A stretch of DNA of 37,580 bases. It comes from Alicyclobacillus sp. Its GTDB lineage: Bacteria; Bacillota; Bacilli; Alicyclobacillales; Alicyclobacillaceae. The notes below the pieces were generated by a model. The model ran no database searches. It saw only the letters and a program-made list of their open reading frames with translations, and was not told where the DNA came from. The stretch is taken from the NCBI GenBank assembly GCA_023511725.1, contig JAIMAY010000026.1, positions 1 through 37,580 on the forward strand, in the 5' to 3' direction. The number at the start of each line of letters is the position of its first letter. Within the stretch, counting starts at the first letter, position 1. The translations under genes and the position numbers were made by a program. Below are positions 24,224-33,386 of this stretch, one piece after another.

Positions 24224-26510
24224 CTACCCACGCTCGACGGGCGCGTCCAAGATCTCCACGTACCCCCGCGTGCCGTCCACGCGGATGCGCGCGCCGTCGG
24301 GGATGCGCGACAGTGCGCCATCCACGCCGACGACGGCCGGGATGCCGTACTCGCGCGCGACGACGGCCCCATGCGTCATCATGCCGCCGACCTCCATGAC
24401 CAGGGCGCGGGCGGCGTGGAAGAGGGGGGTCCATGCTGGATCGGTGAAGGGGGCCACGAGGATATCGCCAGGCTCCAGCCGGGCCTCCTCGGGGCGGCGG
24501 ACGATGCGCGCACGACCTTCGGCGACGCCGTGCGAAGCGGCGGTGCCTGCGAGGGCGCCGGGCGGGAGATCCGCGCGCAGCCTATCCCCCATGCCGATCT
24601 CGCCCTCACTCGTGATCACCCTCGGCGGCCTGCGCTCAGCGTCACGCGCGTACGCGGCTTTGCGCTGCTGCACCGTGCGCTGCGCCTCCTCGTGCGCCTC
24701 GGCCATCCCGACCTCGCCATCCAGCAGGCGCGCCAACTCCTCCAGCGAGAACCAGAACACATCCGCCGGCTCCGGGTCCGGCGGCCGGTTCGGTGGCGAC
24801 CGTCGCGGGAGTGTACCGCTCCCCCGCAGACGCGAGCAGGTGGTGCAGGCGGGGGTGGGGGCGGGCGAGATCGGCCAGGTCACCCAGTTCCATGCCCATG
24901 CGGCTGGTGATGTTGCCAGGCAGCGAACGGTTGAGCGCAGCGACGAGGTCCGCGCGGCCCGTCCAGCGCTGCACCAGGATGCGCGTAGCCACTGACGAGG
25001 CGACGCCCAGGAACATGTATGGGCCGACATGGCGCACGATATCCGGGATGACGCGCCCGACATCCGCCTGAATGGCGCGGACGCGCACTGCGCCCCGGAG
25101 TCGCGCGAGCGTCTCCGCGGTTTGCCGCACGCGTCCGTCTGCAAAGGCATTCACCTGCGCCCATGCGCGCGCGACATCCTGATCCCGCGAAGCGCGGCGC
25201 ACCGCGCGAATGGCCTGCGGGATGAAGCGCGCGAGAAAGTGGCGGACGTCCGGCGAGGATCGGCGGCGAAACTCCGGCCGCCGCATCACCGCCTGCACAT
25301 CCCACGCGATGCGCTCATCCAACTGCTCAAGCAGCCGTGGCAGCACCCGCCGAAACGGCCACACCTGCAAGAGGTCCGTCGGGTCCACGAACAGGTGGCT
25401 CGCTGCCTCCACCACCACCGGACTCTCGCGCTCGAAAGCCCCACCCTTGGCAAAGGGAAACACCGTCCGCAGTACCGACATCCCCATCGGCGTCAGGGCA
25501 TCCGTCATCATTTGCTGGTGGCCGAGCGAGACGAACACGCGCAGGCCCTCCGCGGGGCTGGGTGGGATGGGGTGAAGGGTTGTGATGGGCCGGCTTTGGA
25601 GGATGAACAGCTCACCCTGCGCCATGCACCACTCGATGTCTTGCGGCACGCCGAAGCGGCGCTCGATGGCGCGGCCCACCTCAGCGAGCGCTTGCGCCTG
25701 CGCGTCCGTGAGCACCGGCGCCGTCTGCTGATCCGGCGGCACCTCCTGCAGCCGGCTCCCGCCCGCGTCGTCTGCCACCACCATCGCCGTCTTGCGCATG
25801 ATCCGCCGCTCCACGCGCCCCTCCCGCACGCGATATTGGTCAGGCGTGACGCGACCGGAGACCAGCGCTTCACCGAGGCCGAAGCTGGCGTCGATCACGA
25901 CCGTCCCCCGCCGCCCGGAGACCGGATCAGCCGTGAACAGGATACCTGAGACGTCCGGCACCACCATCTGCTGCACGACCACCGCCAGCGCCACCGACGC
26001 ATGATCCAGCCCATGCGCCGCACGGTAGACGACAGCCCGATCCGTGAACAGCGACGCAAAACACCCGCGCACAGCCGTCACCAGCGCGTCCTCGCCGCGC
26101 ACGTTGAGGTACGTCTCCTGCTGGCCCGCGAACGAGGCGTCCGGCAGGTCTTCGGCGGTCGCGCTGGATCGGACAGCCACACCGCCGGGTGCCGCCAGCG
26201 CCCGGTACGCCTCTCGGATCTCCGCGTCCACCTCCTGCCGCAGAGGCAGCCCCTGCAGATGCTTGCGCAGTTCGGTGGCGACACGGCGCAGAGTTTCGGT
26301 GTCGGCGGCGGGCGTTTGATCCAACGCCCGGATCAGCCTGTCAGCCTCCGCGCTTTGCGCGACAAAGCGTCGATACACTTCGGCCGTGACGCAAAACCCC
26401 GGAGGAACCCTGAACCCAGCGCGGAGAAGTTCGCCGAGATTGGCCCCTTTACCGCCGACCTGCGGCAGGTTTTGGGCGGTAACGGCGGACAGTGGCAGCA
26501 CCCATGCCAC
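24224..26510 (-). pseudogene. Rifampicin phosphotransferase/YvkC-like PEP-utilising enzyme with frameshift
   Basis: The N-terminal ATP-grasp domain (VGGKGANLGEL at the start, RSSATAEDLPDASFAGQQ, IEWCMAQGELFILQSRPIT ending near residue 325) is followed by a central domain (VSLGHQQMMTDALTPMG) and a C-terminal phosphohistidine domain (GGMMTHGAVVAREYGIPAVVG). This order matches rifampicin phosphotransferases and YvkC rather than true PEP synthase, which would end in a PEP-binding barrel. The first frame is lost near 24785-24800 after TVATEP and continues as DPEPADVFWFSLEELA one base further on, so one base is extra or two are missing. Joined, it would be about 762 residues. GTG start at 26510 with GGGAGT upstream. 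It could be a pseudogene or a sequencing error. Confidence 0.8.
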
Positions 26511-26551
26511 CCGGCATCACTCCCTTGTGAAGCCTCTAGGTGACAGCTACA

Positions 26552-27847
26552 TTATGGGAGGTCCTGGACATACCAGGTGTCACCAAGATCATGAGAGGTC
26601 CAAAAGCCGGGCACAAACGTGACAGCGATGTCTCCAGACACCCACATCTGACCCGTGGTGTTCACAATCTGTGCACCCGGCTTGAGGGTGGCTGAGCGTA
26701 TACCGCCGTTGGCCGTGTACGCTGTTGACCACGCGCCGTAGATACCGGCATCTGACATGTTGGTGACGACGGCGTCGGGATCAATCGTGTACGCATATCG
26801 CGATGGTACGCCTGCGTCGGCAAACGTCCACGAGAGCGTCCCGCCTCCTGTTGTTCCAGATGGCCCGAAATCTACCACATTTTCTCCCTCAAACCTGGCC
26901 CGCCCGTTCGTAATCCCTACGGATTCCCACACAGCGCTGATTCGGCTCTTTTCATCACCACCATCGGACATAGTCCCGCCGGGGGTAACGACGTCGTACC
27001 GCTGGGCACCCCACAAAGAAAAATCCTTCGCATTGGTGTACACCCGGGTTAGCACGTATCCCCATTGCACCCGACCGACGGTGTGACCACTGTCATCAGC
27101 GACGTATTGCATGCCGGACCAATAGTACCAGGTACCTGGAGCGTCGGCGCTTTCCTCGGCGACTCGTGGACCAGACCTCGCGTTGGATGCAGCCCGCTCG
27201 GCCGCCACGCCTTGCGCGGTAAGGTACTGTTGATAAACAGCATCTTCGACCTGTGCCAGCTGAAGTGGGCTATCGGCCAACACAGAAAAAATCGTACACG
27301 CGGGCGTTCCCGACACTCTGGCGATGGCTTTTGCGACGAGCCGCGATTGCGGATCTGACGTGCGGTGCGAAACGACGACGGGTCCGCCGGAGGTGGGATC
27401 GAAGACTTGACGCAGCAACATGTCGTTTAACCTTCTGTCTCCGTTGTTCAGGAAAACAATGATCTTACCGTTCTGCAGGTCGCTCATCAGGCTCTTGTAC
27501 AAGGGAGAACGTTTGATCTCCCTGATGGCGGACGGATCAGCGTGCCCCATTGTCCCCTTTTGCGGATAAACAGTGCCATCGTTCCCGGGAAGCGATGGCC
27601 CAACCACCACGTCCATACGGGCATTGCTATCCATGAGCGCGAGTTGACCTTGCTCCATTGTAGTGGATACCGTAGGTGCATCGAGCAGCCCACGCGCCTG
27701 TCCAGCGCCATTCACCGTACTTGTTGCCCAAACGACAGATTCACTGTCCTAGCCAGGAAGGCCAGGTGTTTGGGGATTCGACATTCCGCAGCCATTTAAC
27801 ACGCAGTAACCCGCTACAGCGCACGCTAGGACCCATATCCTCCTCAT
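26552..27847 (-). pseudogene. Lipoprotein gene interrupted by an in-frame amber codon
   Basis: ATG at 27845-27847 opens a lipoprotein signal peptide: MRRIW, a hydrophobic stretch and the lipobox LNGC with Cys20. Codon 33 (27749-27751) is TAG, followed in the same frame by 398 sense codons to the stop at 26552. A GTG at 27713-27715 begins the downstream ORF but has no obvious ribosome binding site and would lack export signals. A single C-to-T change (CAG to TAG) would explain it. The body has an N-terminal region with IVFLNNGDRRLNDMLL and a Trp/Tyr- and Gly-rich, probably beta-structured C-terminal half ending DTWYVQDLP. I recognise no family. A shrunken paralogue lies upstream. Confidence 0.75.
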
Positions 27848-27868
27848 GTTGCCGCCCCCACGAGAATA

Positions 27869-28088
27869 TTACGGCAGGTCCGGCACGTACCAGGTATCAC
27901 CCTGGTCATGTGAACTTGCACAACTTGTACATGGATAACTACCGGAAATCCGCAATTGCCTCCTCTATCTGCGACAGGGTGAGATGACCGTTTGAATATA
28001 CAGAGAATATGGAGCACGCAGGGAAGCCTGGAATGTCTGCAACTGCCTGTACCAAAATCATCCATAACCGACAGGATATCCGTCGCAT
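27869..28088 (-). pseudogene. Deletion relic of a paralogue of the lipoprotein gene
   Basis: ATG 28086-28088, preceded by a perfect AGGAGGTG 7 nt away, opens a 49-codon ORF ending at 27939. It begins MRRI like its neighbour, and its segment GFPACSIFSVYSNGHLTLSQIEEAI matches GTPACTIFSVLADSPLQLAQVEDAV inside the downstream gene. At 27869-27910, in another frame, HDQGDTWYVPDLP-stop matches the neighbour's end HDLGDTWYVQDLP-stop. So the start, one internal block and the C-terminus of a tandem duplicate survive, while roughly 1 kb was deleted between and around them. The 49-residue peptide could still be translated. Confidence 0.8.
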
Positions 28089-28116
28089 GACGACACCTCC
28101 TGTCATATGTGAGATG

Positions 28117-28145
28117 AGATTAACTCACGGAACATCGAAAGTCAA
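28117..28145 (-). promoter_or_regulatory. Possible promoter of the lipoprotein gene pair
   Basis: On the minus strand TTGACT (28140-28145), 17 nt, TAATCT (28117-28122) lies 28 bp upstream of the relic's start codon in an AT-rich stretch. The -35 is near consensus and the -10 weak. The 28146-28336 interval behind it, downstream of dam, holds no gene I can support. Confidence 0.4.
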
Positions 28146-28336
28146 TAATTTATGTGTATAGTTAAACTAGATAAAATGATGTGAAAACAAGCAGTCCCTT
28201 CGTTAAATTGCAGGCATCTTGTTAGACCCTACAATGACTTCCTTGGCAACGTTCTCCTCCCGTATTTGCCCAAGTCCATGTAGTGATGTAACTCTGAAGA
28301 GGCTCTATCTCCATCCGTTCGAGTACATTTCCGGAA

Positions 28337-29182
28337 CTATTTGCATATCCACCTTGTGTACTTGGACGCGTCATCGCTGCGCACCCCGAACAATGCCAAG
28401 ACCTCCGGCGCGGTGCCGCGGTTGTCGCCATCGCAACTGATGAAGCGGCGAACCTCGAGATATTCCACATCCGCCATCGCATACGCGGCGTTCGTGAACT
28501 CGGTGGCATGGTTGGAGATGAGCACAGGAACGCCCCGTTCGCTCAGTTCCTGGGCCAGTCGGGACAGATCCTCCTGGTCCTTGACGCCGAAGCCGCCCGC
28601 CGCATAGTCGGTGAAGTTGGCGGTGGCGGATAGAGGGACATACGGCGGATCGCAATAGACCACGTCGCCAGGTTGCGTAGCGCGCATCACATCACGAAAG
28701 TCCCCGCAAATGAAGGTGGCTCGCTGCGCCTTGCGCGCGAAATAGCGCATCTCTATTTCCGGGAAATAAGGCCGCTTGTAGCGCCCAAAAGGCACGTTGA
28801 ACTGACCGCTGGCGTTGTAGCGGCACAGCCCGTTGTAGCCGTGACGGTTCAAATACACGAACAATGCAGCTTTCCGCCAACCATCCTGCGTAGTATTGAA
28901 CTCCTCGCGCAGTGCGTAATATCGCTCTGGCGTGTTGTTCTCCGGGGTGAACAGCATCTTGCAGTAGTCGATGAAGTGGTCTCCATGCAGCTGCAGGGTT
29001 CGGTAGACATGGATGAGATCAGGATTGATGTCGGAAAGAAGATATTCCGTGTAATCCGTATTGAGAAATACGGCCGCGGAACCCGCAAACGGCTCCACCA
29101 GACGCCGTCCGGGGGGCAACCGGCGACGGATAGCCTCCACAATGCGATACTTTCCCCCAGCCCACTTCAAAAAGGGTTTCAT
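28337..29182 (-). CDS. dam: Dam-type DNA adenine-N6 methyltransferase (solitary)
   Basis: A 281-residue D12-class methyltransferase. The order of motifs FLKWAGGKY (4-12), VEPFAGSAAVFLNTD with the SAM loop, YLNRHGYNGLCRYN, FNVPFGRYKRPYFPE and the catalytic DPPY (178-181) within YCDPPYVPLSATANFTDY is almost the same as in E. coli Dam, which methylates GATC. Similar residues in the recognition segments suggest the same target (inference). The ATG at 29182 follows GAGAGGA; the frame is open upstream to 29371 but without homology. No restriction endonuclease gene adjoins it, so it is an orphan methyltransferase. The neighbourhood of pseudogenes suggests acquisition by transfer. Confidence 0.92.
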   Translation of the reverse strand: MKPFLKWAGGKYRIVEAIRRRLPPGRRLVEPFAGSAAVFLNTDYTEYLLSDINPDLIHVYRTLQLHGDHFIDYCKMLFTPENNTPERYYALREEFNTTQDGWRKAALFVYLNRHGYNGLCRYNASGQFNVPFGRYKRPYFPEIEMRYFARKAQRATFICGDFRDVMRATQPGDVVYCDPPYVPLSATANFTDYAAGGFGVKDQEDLSRLAQELSERGVPVLISNHATEFTNAAYAMADVEYLEVRRFISCDGDNRGTAPEVLALFGVRSDDASKYTRWICK

Positions 29183-29289
29183 TCGGCGCTGTCCTCTCCC
29201 AGGCGCATTGCACCATCCAGTCGATGCCTCGAGATGTGCTCCTGCGCACCTCATGTCTATGATGATTCCAATATAGCAAATGCGACTCC

Positions 29290-29308
29290 TCACCCGACTT
29301 ACGGGTGA
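29290..29308 (-). terminator. Hairpin after acyl-CoA dehydrogenase gene
   Basis: On the minus strand TCACCCG-TAAGT-CGGGTGA forms a 7-bp stem with a 5-nt loop, 52 bp after the acyl-CoA dehydrogenase stop. The T-run is poor (GGAGTCGCATTTG), so this is a weak call. Confidence 0.4.
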
Positions 29309-29360
29309 CATCGGATGAACAACCCTCCATGTCACCCGCATCGAGTCAGGGGGTGCCCCG

Positions 29361-30557
29361 TCAATCCTCAAACGGCCACGCCGGCAGCATCTTGTTCAGC
29401 GGCTTGTCGACGCGGTAGCCGAGTGCGTACTCCGCCTGCATGATGGTGTGGATCTCGCGCGTTCCCTCGTAGATCACGGGCGCCTTCGCGTTGCGCAAAT
29501 AGCGCTCCACCGGGTATTCGTTGGAGTAGCCGTACGCGCCGTGGATCTGCACCGCGTCGGAAGCGGCCTCCCACGCCGCGTCGCAGGCGAACCACTTGGC
29601 GAGCGAAGTCTCGCGGGTGTTGCGCTTGCCTTGGTTCTTGAGCCAGCCCGCCTTGTACACCAACAGGCGCGAGATCTCGAGATTGGCGGCCATCTTGGCA
29701 ATCATCTGTTGCACCAACTGGTGGCGTCCGATGGGTTTGCCGAACGTCTCCCGCTCATGGCAGTACTTCAGCGACGCCTCCAGGCAAGCCGCGATGCAGC
29801 CGCAGGCCCCCGCCGCCACGGTGAAGCGGCCGTTGTCGAGCGCGGACATGGCAATCTTAAAGCCTTCGCCCTCCTCGCCCAGCCGGTTCTCCACCGGAAC
29901 GCGGACATTGTCAAAGATCAGCTCGCCCGTGTTGCCGGCGCGGATGCCCAGCTTGCCTTTGATGGACCTCGTCGTGAAGCCTTCCCACCCGCGCTCGACG
30001 ATGAAGGCGGTAATGCCGTGATGCTTCTTCGACTTATCCGTGTAGGCGAAGACCAGGAAGTGGTCCGCCACATCGGCGAGCGAGATCCAGATCTTCGAAC
30101 CGTTGAGGATGTAATAGTCACCATCGCGGACCGCGGTCGACTGCATCGCGGCCACATCGGAGCCGGCCCCCGGCTCGGTGAGCCCAAACGCGCCAATCTT
30201 TTCACCGCGCGCCTGCGGCACCAGGTACTTCTGCTTCTGCTCCTCGGTGCCCCACTGCAGCAGCGTCATCGAATTCAGCCCCGTGTGCACCGACACGGCC
30301 GTGCGGAACGCGATGTCCCCGCGCTCGAGCTCCTCGCACACGATGGCCAGTGTGTTGTAGTCCATCCCCGCGCCACCGTACTTCTCCGGAATGCACACGC
30401 CCATCAGGCCGAGTTCCGCCAGACGCTTCAGCACCCGGGGTTCAAAATGGTGCTTTTCATCCCATTCGCGGATGTACGGGAGAATCTCCTCGTCGACAAA
30501 CTTGCGCACCATGTCGCGCACCGCAAGCTGTTCCGGCGTCAGGCTGAAATCCATCAT
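29361..30557 (-). CDS. Acyl-CoA dehydrogenase
   Basis: A 398-residue FAD enzyme that introduces a 2,3 double bond into acyl-CoA and passes electrons to ETF. Signatures are [11 protein letters not shown] (about 125-135), the Trp-containing [12 protein letters not shown] flavin segment, [16 protein letters not shown], and the catalytic glutamate in [10 protein letters not shown] near residue 365. The ATG (tandem ATGATG at 30552-30557) follows GAGGAGGAG. It is downstream of the CoA-transferase gene on the same strand after 167 bp, a pairing typical for activation and oxidation of a carboxylic acid (for instance a dicarboxylate). The actual acyl substrate cannot be read from sequence. Confidence 0.93.
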   Translation of the reverse strand: MMDFSLTPEQLAVRDMVRKFVDEEILPYIREWDEKHHFEPRVLKRLAELGLMGVCIPEKYGGAGMDYNTLAIVCEELERGDIAFRTAVSVHTGLNSMTLLQWGTEEQKQKYLVPQARGEKIGAFGLTEPGAGSDVAAMQSTAVRDGDYYILNGSKIWISLADVADHFLVFAYTDKSKKHHGITAFIVERGWEGFTTRSIKGKLGIRAGNTGELIFDNVRVPVENRLGEEGEGFKIAMSALDNGRFTVAAGACGCIAACLEASLKYCHERETFGKPIGRHQLVQQMIAKMAANLEISRLLVYKAGWLKNQGKRNTRETSLAKWFACDAAWEAASDAVQIHGAYGYSNEYPVERYLRNAKAPVIYEGTREIHTIMQAEYALGYRVDKPLNKMLPAWPFED

Positions 30558-30724
30558 CGACGTCTCCTCCTCGCGTCGAGCGCCGTGATCGGGCGCCCTA
30601 TCGTTTCATTTTTGAAATTACGGTTCATCGCAGAAACAACACGACACCCGCCGTGCGGAGGTCCATGAGGCCACCATACGGCCGATCACGCCCCCACACG
30701 CCCGTCCGGCCGGCCCGGACCGCG

Positions 30725-31924
30725 TCACCGCACGACCCCCGCTTCGCGCAGCCGTGCCCGCTCGTGCGCCGGGATGCCGAGGCCCGCGAGCACCTCGTCC
30801 GTGTGCTCCCCGAGCGCGGGCGGTGCCCCACGCGGAGCCAGCGGCGTGTCGCTGAAGTGGATGGGATTCGCCGGCACACGCGCCACACTGCCCGTCGGCA
30901 GCGTCAAGGACCAGCACATCTCGCGCGCGGCCACCTGGGGATCCGCGAACGCCTGATCCACCGTCTGGATGGGGCCGCACGGGATCTCCGCCGCCGCGAG
31001 TTGCGCCATCCAATAGGCGCCGGGCTGCGTCTGAAAGCGCTGTCCGAGCAGTTCCACCAACGCATCGCGGTGCCGAACCCTATCCGGGTTGTGAGCAAAG
31101 CGCGGATCCTCCGCGAGCCCCGGCGCACCGAGGACCTCGCACAGCCGGCGAAATTGCCGATCATTGCCCACCGCCACCGCAATCTCCCCATCCGCCGCCG
31201 GAAACGTCTGATACGGCACGATGTTCGGGTGCTCATTCCCCATCCGCCGTGGCGTGCCGCCGCCGTTGAGCGCATTGCTCGCGACGTTGACGAGGGCGGC
31301 GAGGGCGGTGTCGTAGAGGGCGAGATCGATATACTCCCCGCGGCCCGAGTGCTCGCGGCCGCGCAGTGCGGCGAGGATGGCCACCGCCGCGTACAGCCCT
31401 GTGAACACGTCCGCAACGGCCACGCCCACCTTCATCGGCCTGCCATCCGGCTCCCCGGTGATGCTCATCAGCCCGGACATGGCCTGGATGATGAAATCGT
31501 AACCGGGCAGATCCCGGTACGGACCCGTTTGCCCGAAACCCGTGATGGAGCAGTAGATGAGGCGAGGATTGAGGTCCCGCAGCGCACTCGGCCCAATGCC
31601 GAGCGACTCTGCCTTGCCGGCGCGGAAGTTCTCGATGAACACATCCGCCTCCGCCGCGAGCCGGCGCAGGAGGTCGACGCCTTCCGGCGCCTTGAGGTTC
31701 ACCGCGATCGAACGCTTGCCACGATTGGCACACAGGTAGTACGCGCTGTAGCCATCGACAAACGGCGGCCCCCAGCCGCGCGTCTCATCCCCGGCCTGCG
31801 GGTCCTCCACTTTGATCACGTCTGCGCCCAGGTCCGCCAGGATCATGGTGCAGAGCGGTCCGGCCAACACACGCGAGCAGTCTATGATGCGCACACCCTT
31901 CAGAGGAAGTGTCAAAGTTCTCAC
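30725..31924 (-). CDS. CaiB/BaiF (class III) CoA transferase
   Basis: A 399-residue class III CoA transferase that moves CoA between carboxylic acids. The start LKGVRIIDCSRVLAGPLCTMILADLG, the RGKRSIAVNLK block (about 75) and NFRAG are family marks; the catalytic Asp lies in VGVAVADVFTG near residue 170, matching the aspartate of formyl-CoA transferase. The GTG at 31924 lacks a good ribosome binding site; a TTG 9 bases later is an alternative. A terminator-like hairpin at 31954-31980 separates it from the AT-richer cluster upstream. With the next gene it probably forms a two-gene unit to activate and oxidise an unknown acid. Confidence 0.9.
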   Translation of the reverse strand: MRTLTLPLKGVRIIDCSRVLAGPLCTMILADLGADVIKVEDPQAGDETRGWGPPFVDGYSAYYLCANRGKRSIAVNLKAPEGVDLLRRLAAEADVFIENFRAGKAESLGIGPSALRDLNPRLIYCSITGFGQTGPYRDLPGYDFIIQAMSGLMSITGEPDGRPMKVGVAVADVFTGLYAAVAILAALRGREHSGRGEYIDLALYDTALAALVNVASNALNGGGTPRRMGNEHPNIVPYQTFPAADGEIAVAVGNDRQFRRLCEVLGAPGLAEDPRFAHNPDRVRHRDALVELLGQRFQTQPGAYWMAQLAAAEIPCGPIQTVDQAFADPQVAAREMCWSLTLPTGSVARVPANPIHFSDTPLAPRGAPPALGEHTDEVLAGLGIPAHERARLREAGVVR

Positions 31925-31953
31925 CCGTTCGAGACAAGGTGCAGTTCAAATCA

Positions 31954-31980
31954 TGGGTGGAACCCTCGAAGTTCCACCCA
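31954..31980 (-). terminator. Terminator-like hairpin ending the hyu/MFS cluster
   Basis: TGGGTGGAAC and GTTCCACCCA form a perfect 10-bp stem around a 7-nt loop, 19 bp after the MFS stop (minus direction). The T-run is short (ATGATTTG). It also marks the point where base composition changes. Confidence 0.65.
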
Positions 31981-31998
31981 CCATTTATGCCTGGATGA

Positions 31999-33288
31999 TT
32001 ACAAGGTCGTTGGTTTGTCAGTCATAGCAACACTAATGGAGCGCGGGCGTTCACGTGTCAGCAATAGCAAACCAAGACCGCCGATGAGGGCCAGAATTGC
32101 CATTACTACAAAACCACTGCCGAAGCTGCCGGTTGCCTGACTTACAAAACCCATCACAGCAGGCGCTACAATTCCGGACAGGGCAAATGCGGCATCAACG
32201 AATCCAGCTGCTGCAGCAGGCTGCTCCGGCTCAGCATCGATGGATACTACCCACCATAGCGGGCCTGTGATCATACCAAACCCAATCGCCAACGAGATGA
32301 ATGTCACAGATGTAGTGAGTGTCGGGTAGATGATCACCGGAACCATTGAGAGCCCCGCTAAGAGAATGGCTATACCCATGGTAATAAAACGAGCACGAAT
32401 GTTTGCATTGCGTTTGTAAAAAGCGTCTACACAATAACCGCCTAGGATAGCTCCGATGGTTCCGGCGAGCCACGGGAGTACCGAAAATGCTCCAACAGCT
32501 TCAAGATTGAGATGATACACCTGTCCCAAATATCCGGGCAGCCAGAACATGAACGCCCAAAACATAAACCCCCATGCAAAGTACCCGATGGCCGTTAGCC
32601 ACAAATTTCCATTCCTAAAGATGGACAGCCAGCGGGTGCGTTCCAGTCTGACAGTCTGCTCTTCAGCGATTTGTCCAGATTCAATATATTGGCGTTCGGC
32701 CTCGTTAACACGTCTATGCATACTAGGAACATCGCGAAAGACAGCAAGCCACAAGATAACCCACAAAAGACCAACGAATCCAAGAAGTATAAAGGTCGAC
32801 TTCCACCCCATTGCCGTCAGAAGTGACGTTACAATAGGTCCTCCAATCATGAGGCTGAAAGGCACGCCGATGCCAACGATGAGCCCTAGCGCTCGTCCTC
32901 GCTCATGTGCTGGAAGCCATCGGCTCATCGTTCGTGTAGCCGCTGGAAAAGCAGGACCTTCCGAGATTCCAAGCAGCATGCGAATAATGAACAGCATAAC
33001 TGCTGATGTAGCCGCTGCTGTAGCGATGGTAACGATAGACCACAATGCTGCTGCTGAGGACCAAACACGTTTCACACCGAAACGGTCGACAATGGGCCCC
33101 CCTAAGAAAGCCAGCAGTAAGTAGCCGATTGAAAACGCGCTACCGATGACACCCCACCACGCGTTATCAATGTGGAGGGCTTGCGTGATCGGTTGAGTGG
33201 CATAGCCTACGGCAGAACGGTCAATATAGTTCACCAGGGTGATAAAGGCCACAAATGCAACGATTACCCATCGAAAGTTGGTTCTCAT
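31999..33288 (-). CDS. MFS transporter, anion:cation symporter (ACS) family
   Basis: A 429-residue permease with 12 predicted helices, resembling the ExuT/GudP/phthalate-permease group that imports organic anions. The opening WVIVAFVAFITLVNYIDRSAVGYA is the classic ACS helix 1 with its NYIDR motif, and the inter-helix loop reads GGPIVDRFGVKRV. The frame is open back to 33357, but GAGGGAGGG 7 nt upstream of ATG 33288 and homology fix the start. It is the last gene of the hyuB-hyuA-iclR-isochorismatase-like run and probably imports the substrate. Its codons are visibly richer in A/T than those of the CoA-transferase gene next to it. Confidence 0.9.
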   Translation of the reverse strand: MRTNFRWVIVAFVAFITLVNYIDRSAVGYATQPITQALHIDNAWWGVIGSAFSIGYLLLAFLGGPIVDRFGVKRVWSSAAALWSIVTIATAAATSAVMLFIIRMLLGISEGPAFPAATRTMSRWLPAHERGRALGLIVGIGVPFSLMIGGPIVTSLLTAMGWKSTFILLGFVGLLWVILWLAVFRDVPSMHRRVNEAERQYIESGQIAEEQTVRLERTRWLSIFRNGNLWLTAIGYFAWGFMFWAFMFWLPGYLGQVYHLNLEAVGAFSVLPWLAGTIGAILGGYCVDAFYKRNANIRARFITMGIAILLAGLSMVPVIIYPTLTTSVTFISLAIGFGMITGPLWWVVSIDAEPEQPAAAAGFVDAAFALSGIVAPAVMGFVSQATGSFGSGFVVMAILALIGGLGLLLLTRERPRSISVAMTDKPTTL

Positions 33289-33386
33289 GGTACTACCCTC
33301 CCTCGTGATCATGAGCCATTGTTCCGAATTACGGAATGCGTTACGAAAAGTGGACATAAGCCGTGCCTTACGTCCTACTCAGTTGG

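Noticed and set aside
24224-26510. Phosphoenolpyruvate synthase PpsA
   Set aside because: ATP-grasp and His domains are present, but the His domain is C-terminal and the PEP-binding barrel is missing, so the order fits the rifampicin-phosphotransferase/YvkC group.
28205-28336. Short coding remnant downstream of dam
   Set aside because: Minus-strand frames give 20-30-residue open stretches (one ends in GSNKMPAI), but with no start signal or convincing homology.
30653-32140. 495-residue plus-strand ORF
   Set aside because: It is a shadow of the CoA-transferase gene, with Arg/His-rich composition and no ribosome binding site or homology.
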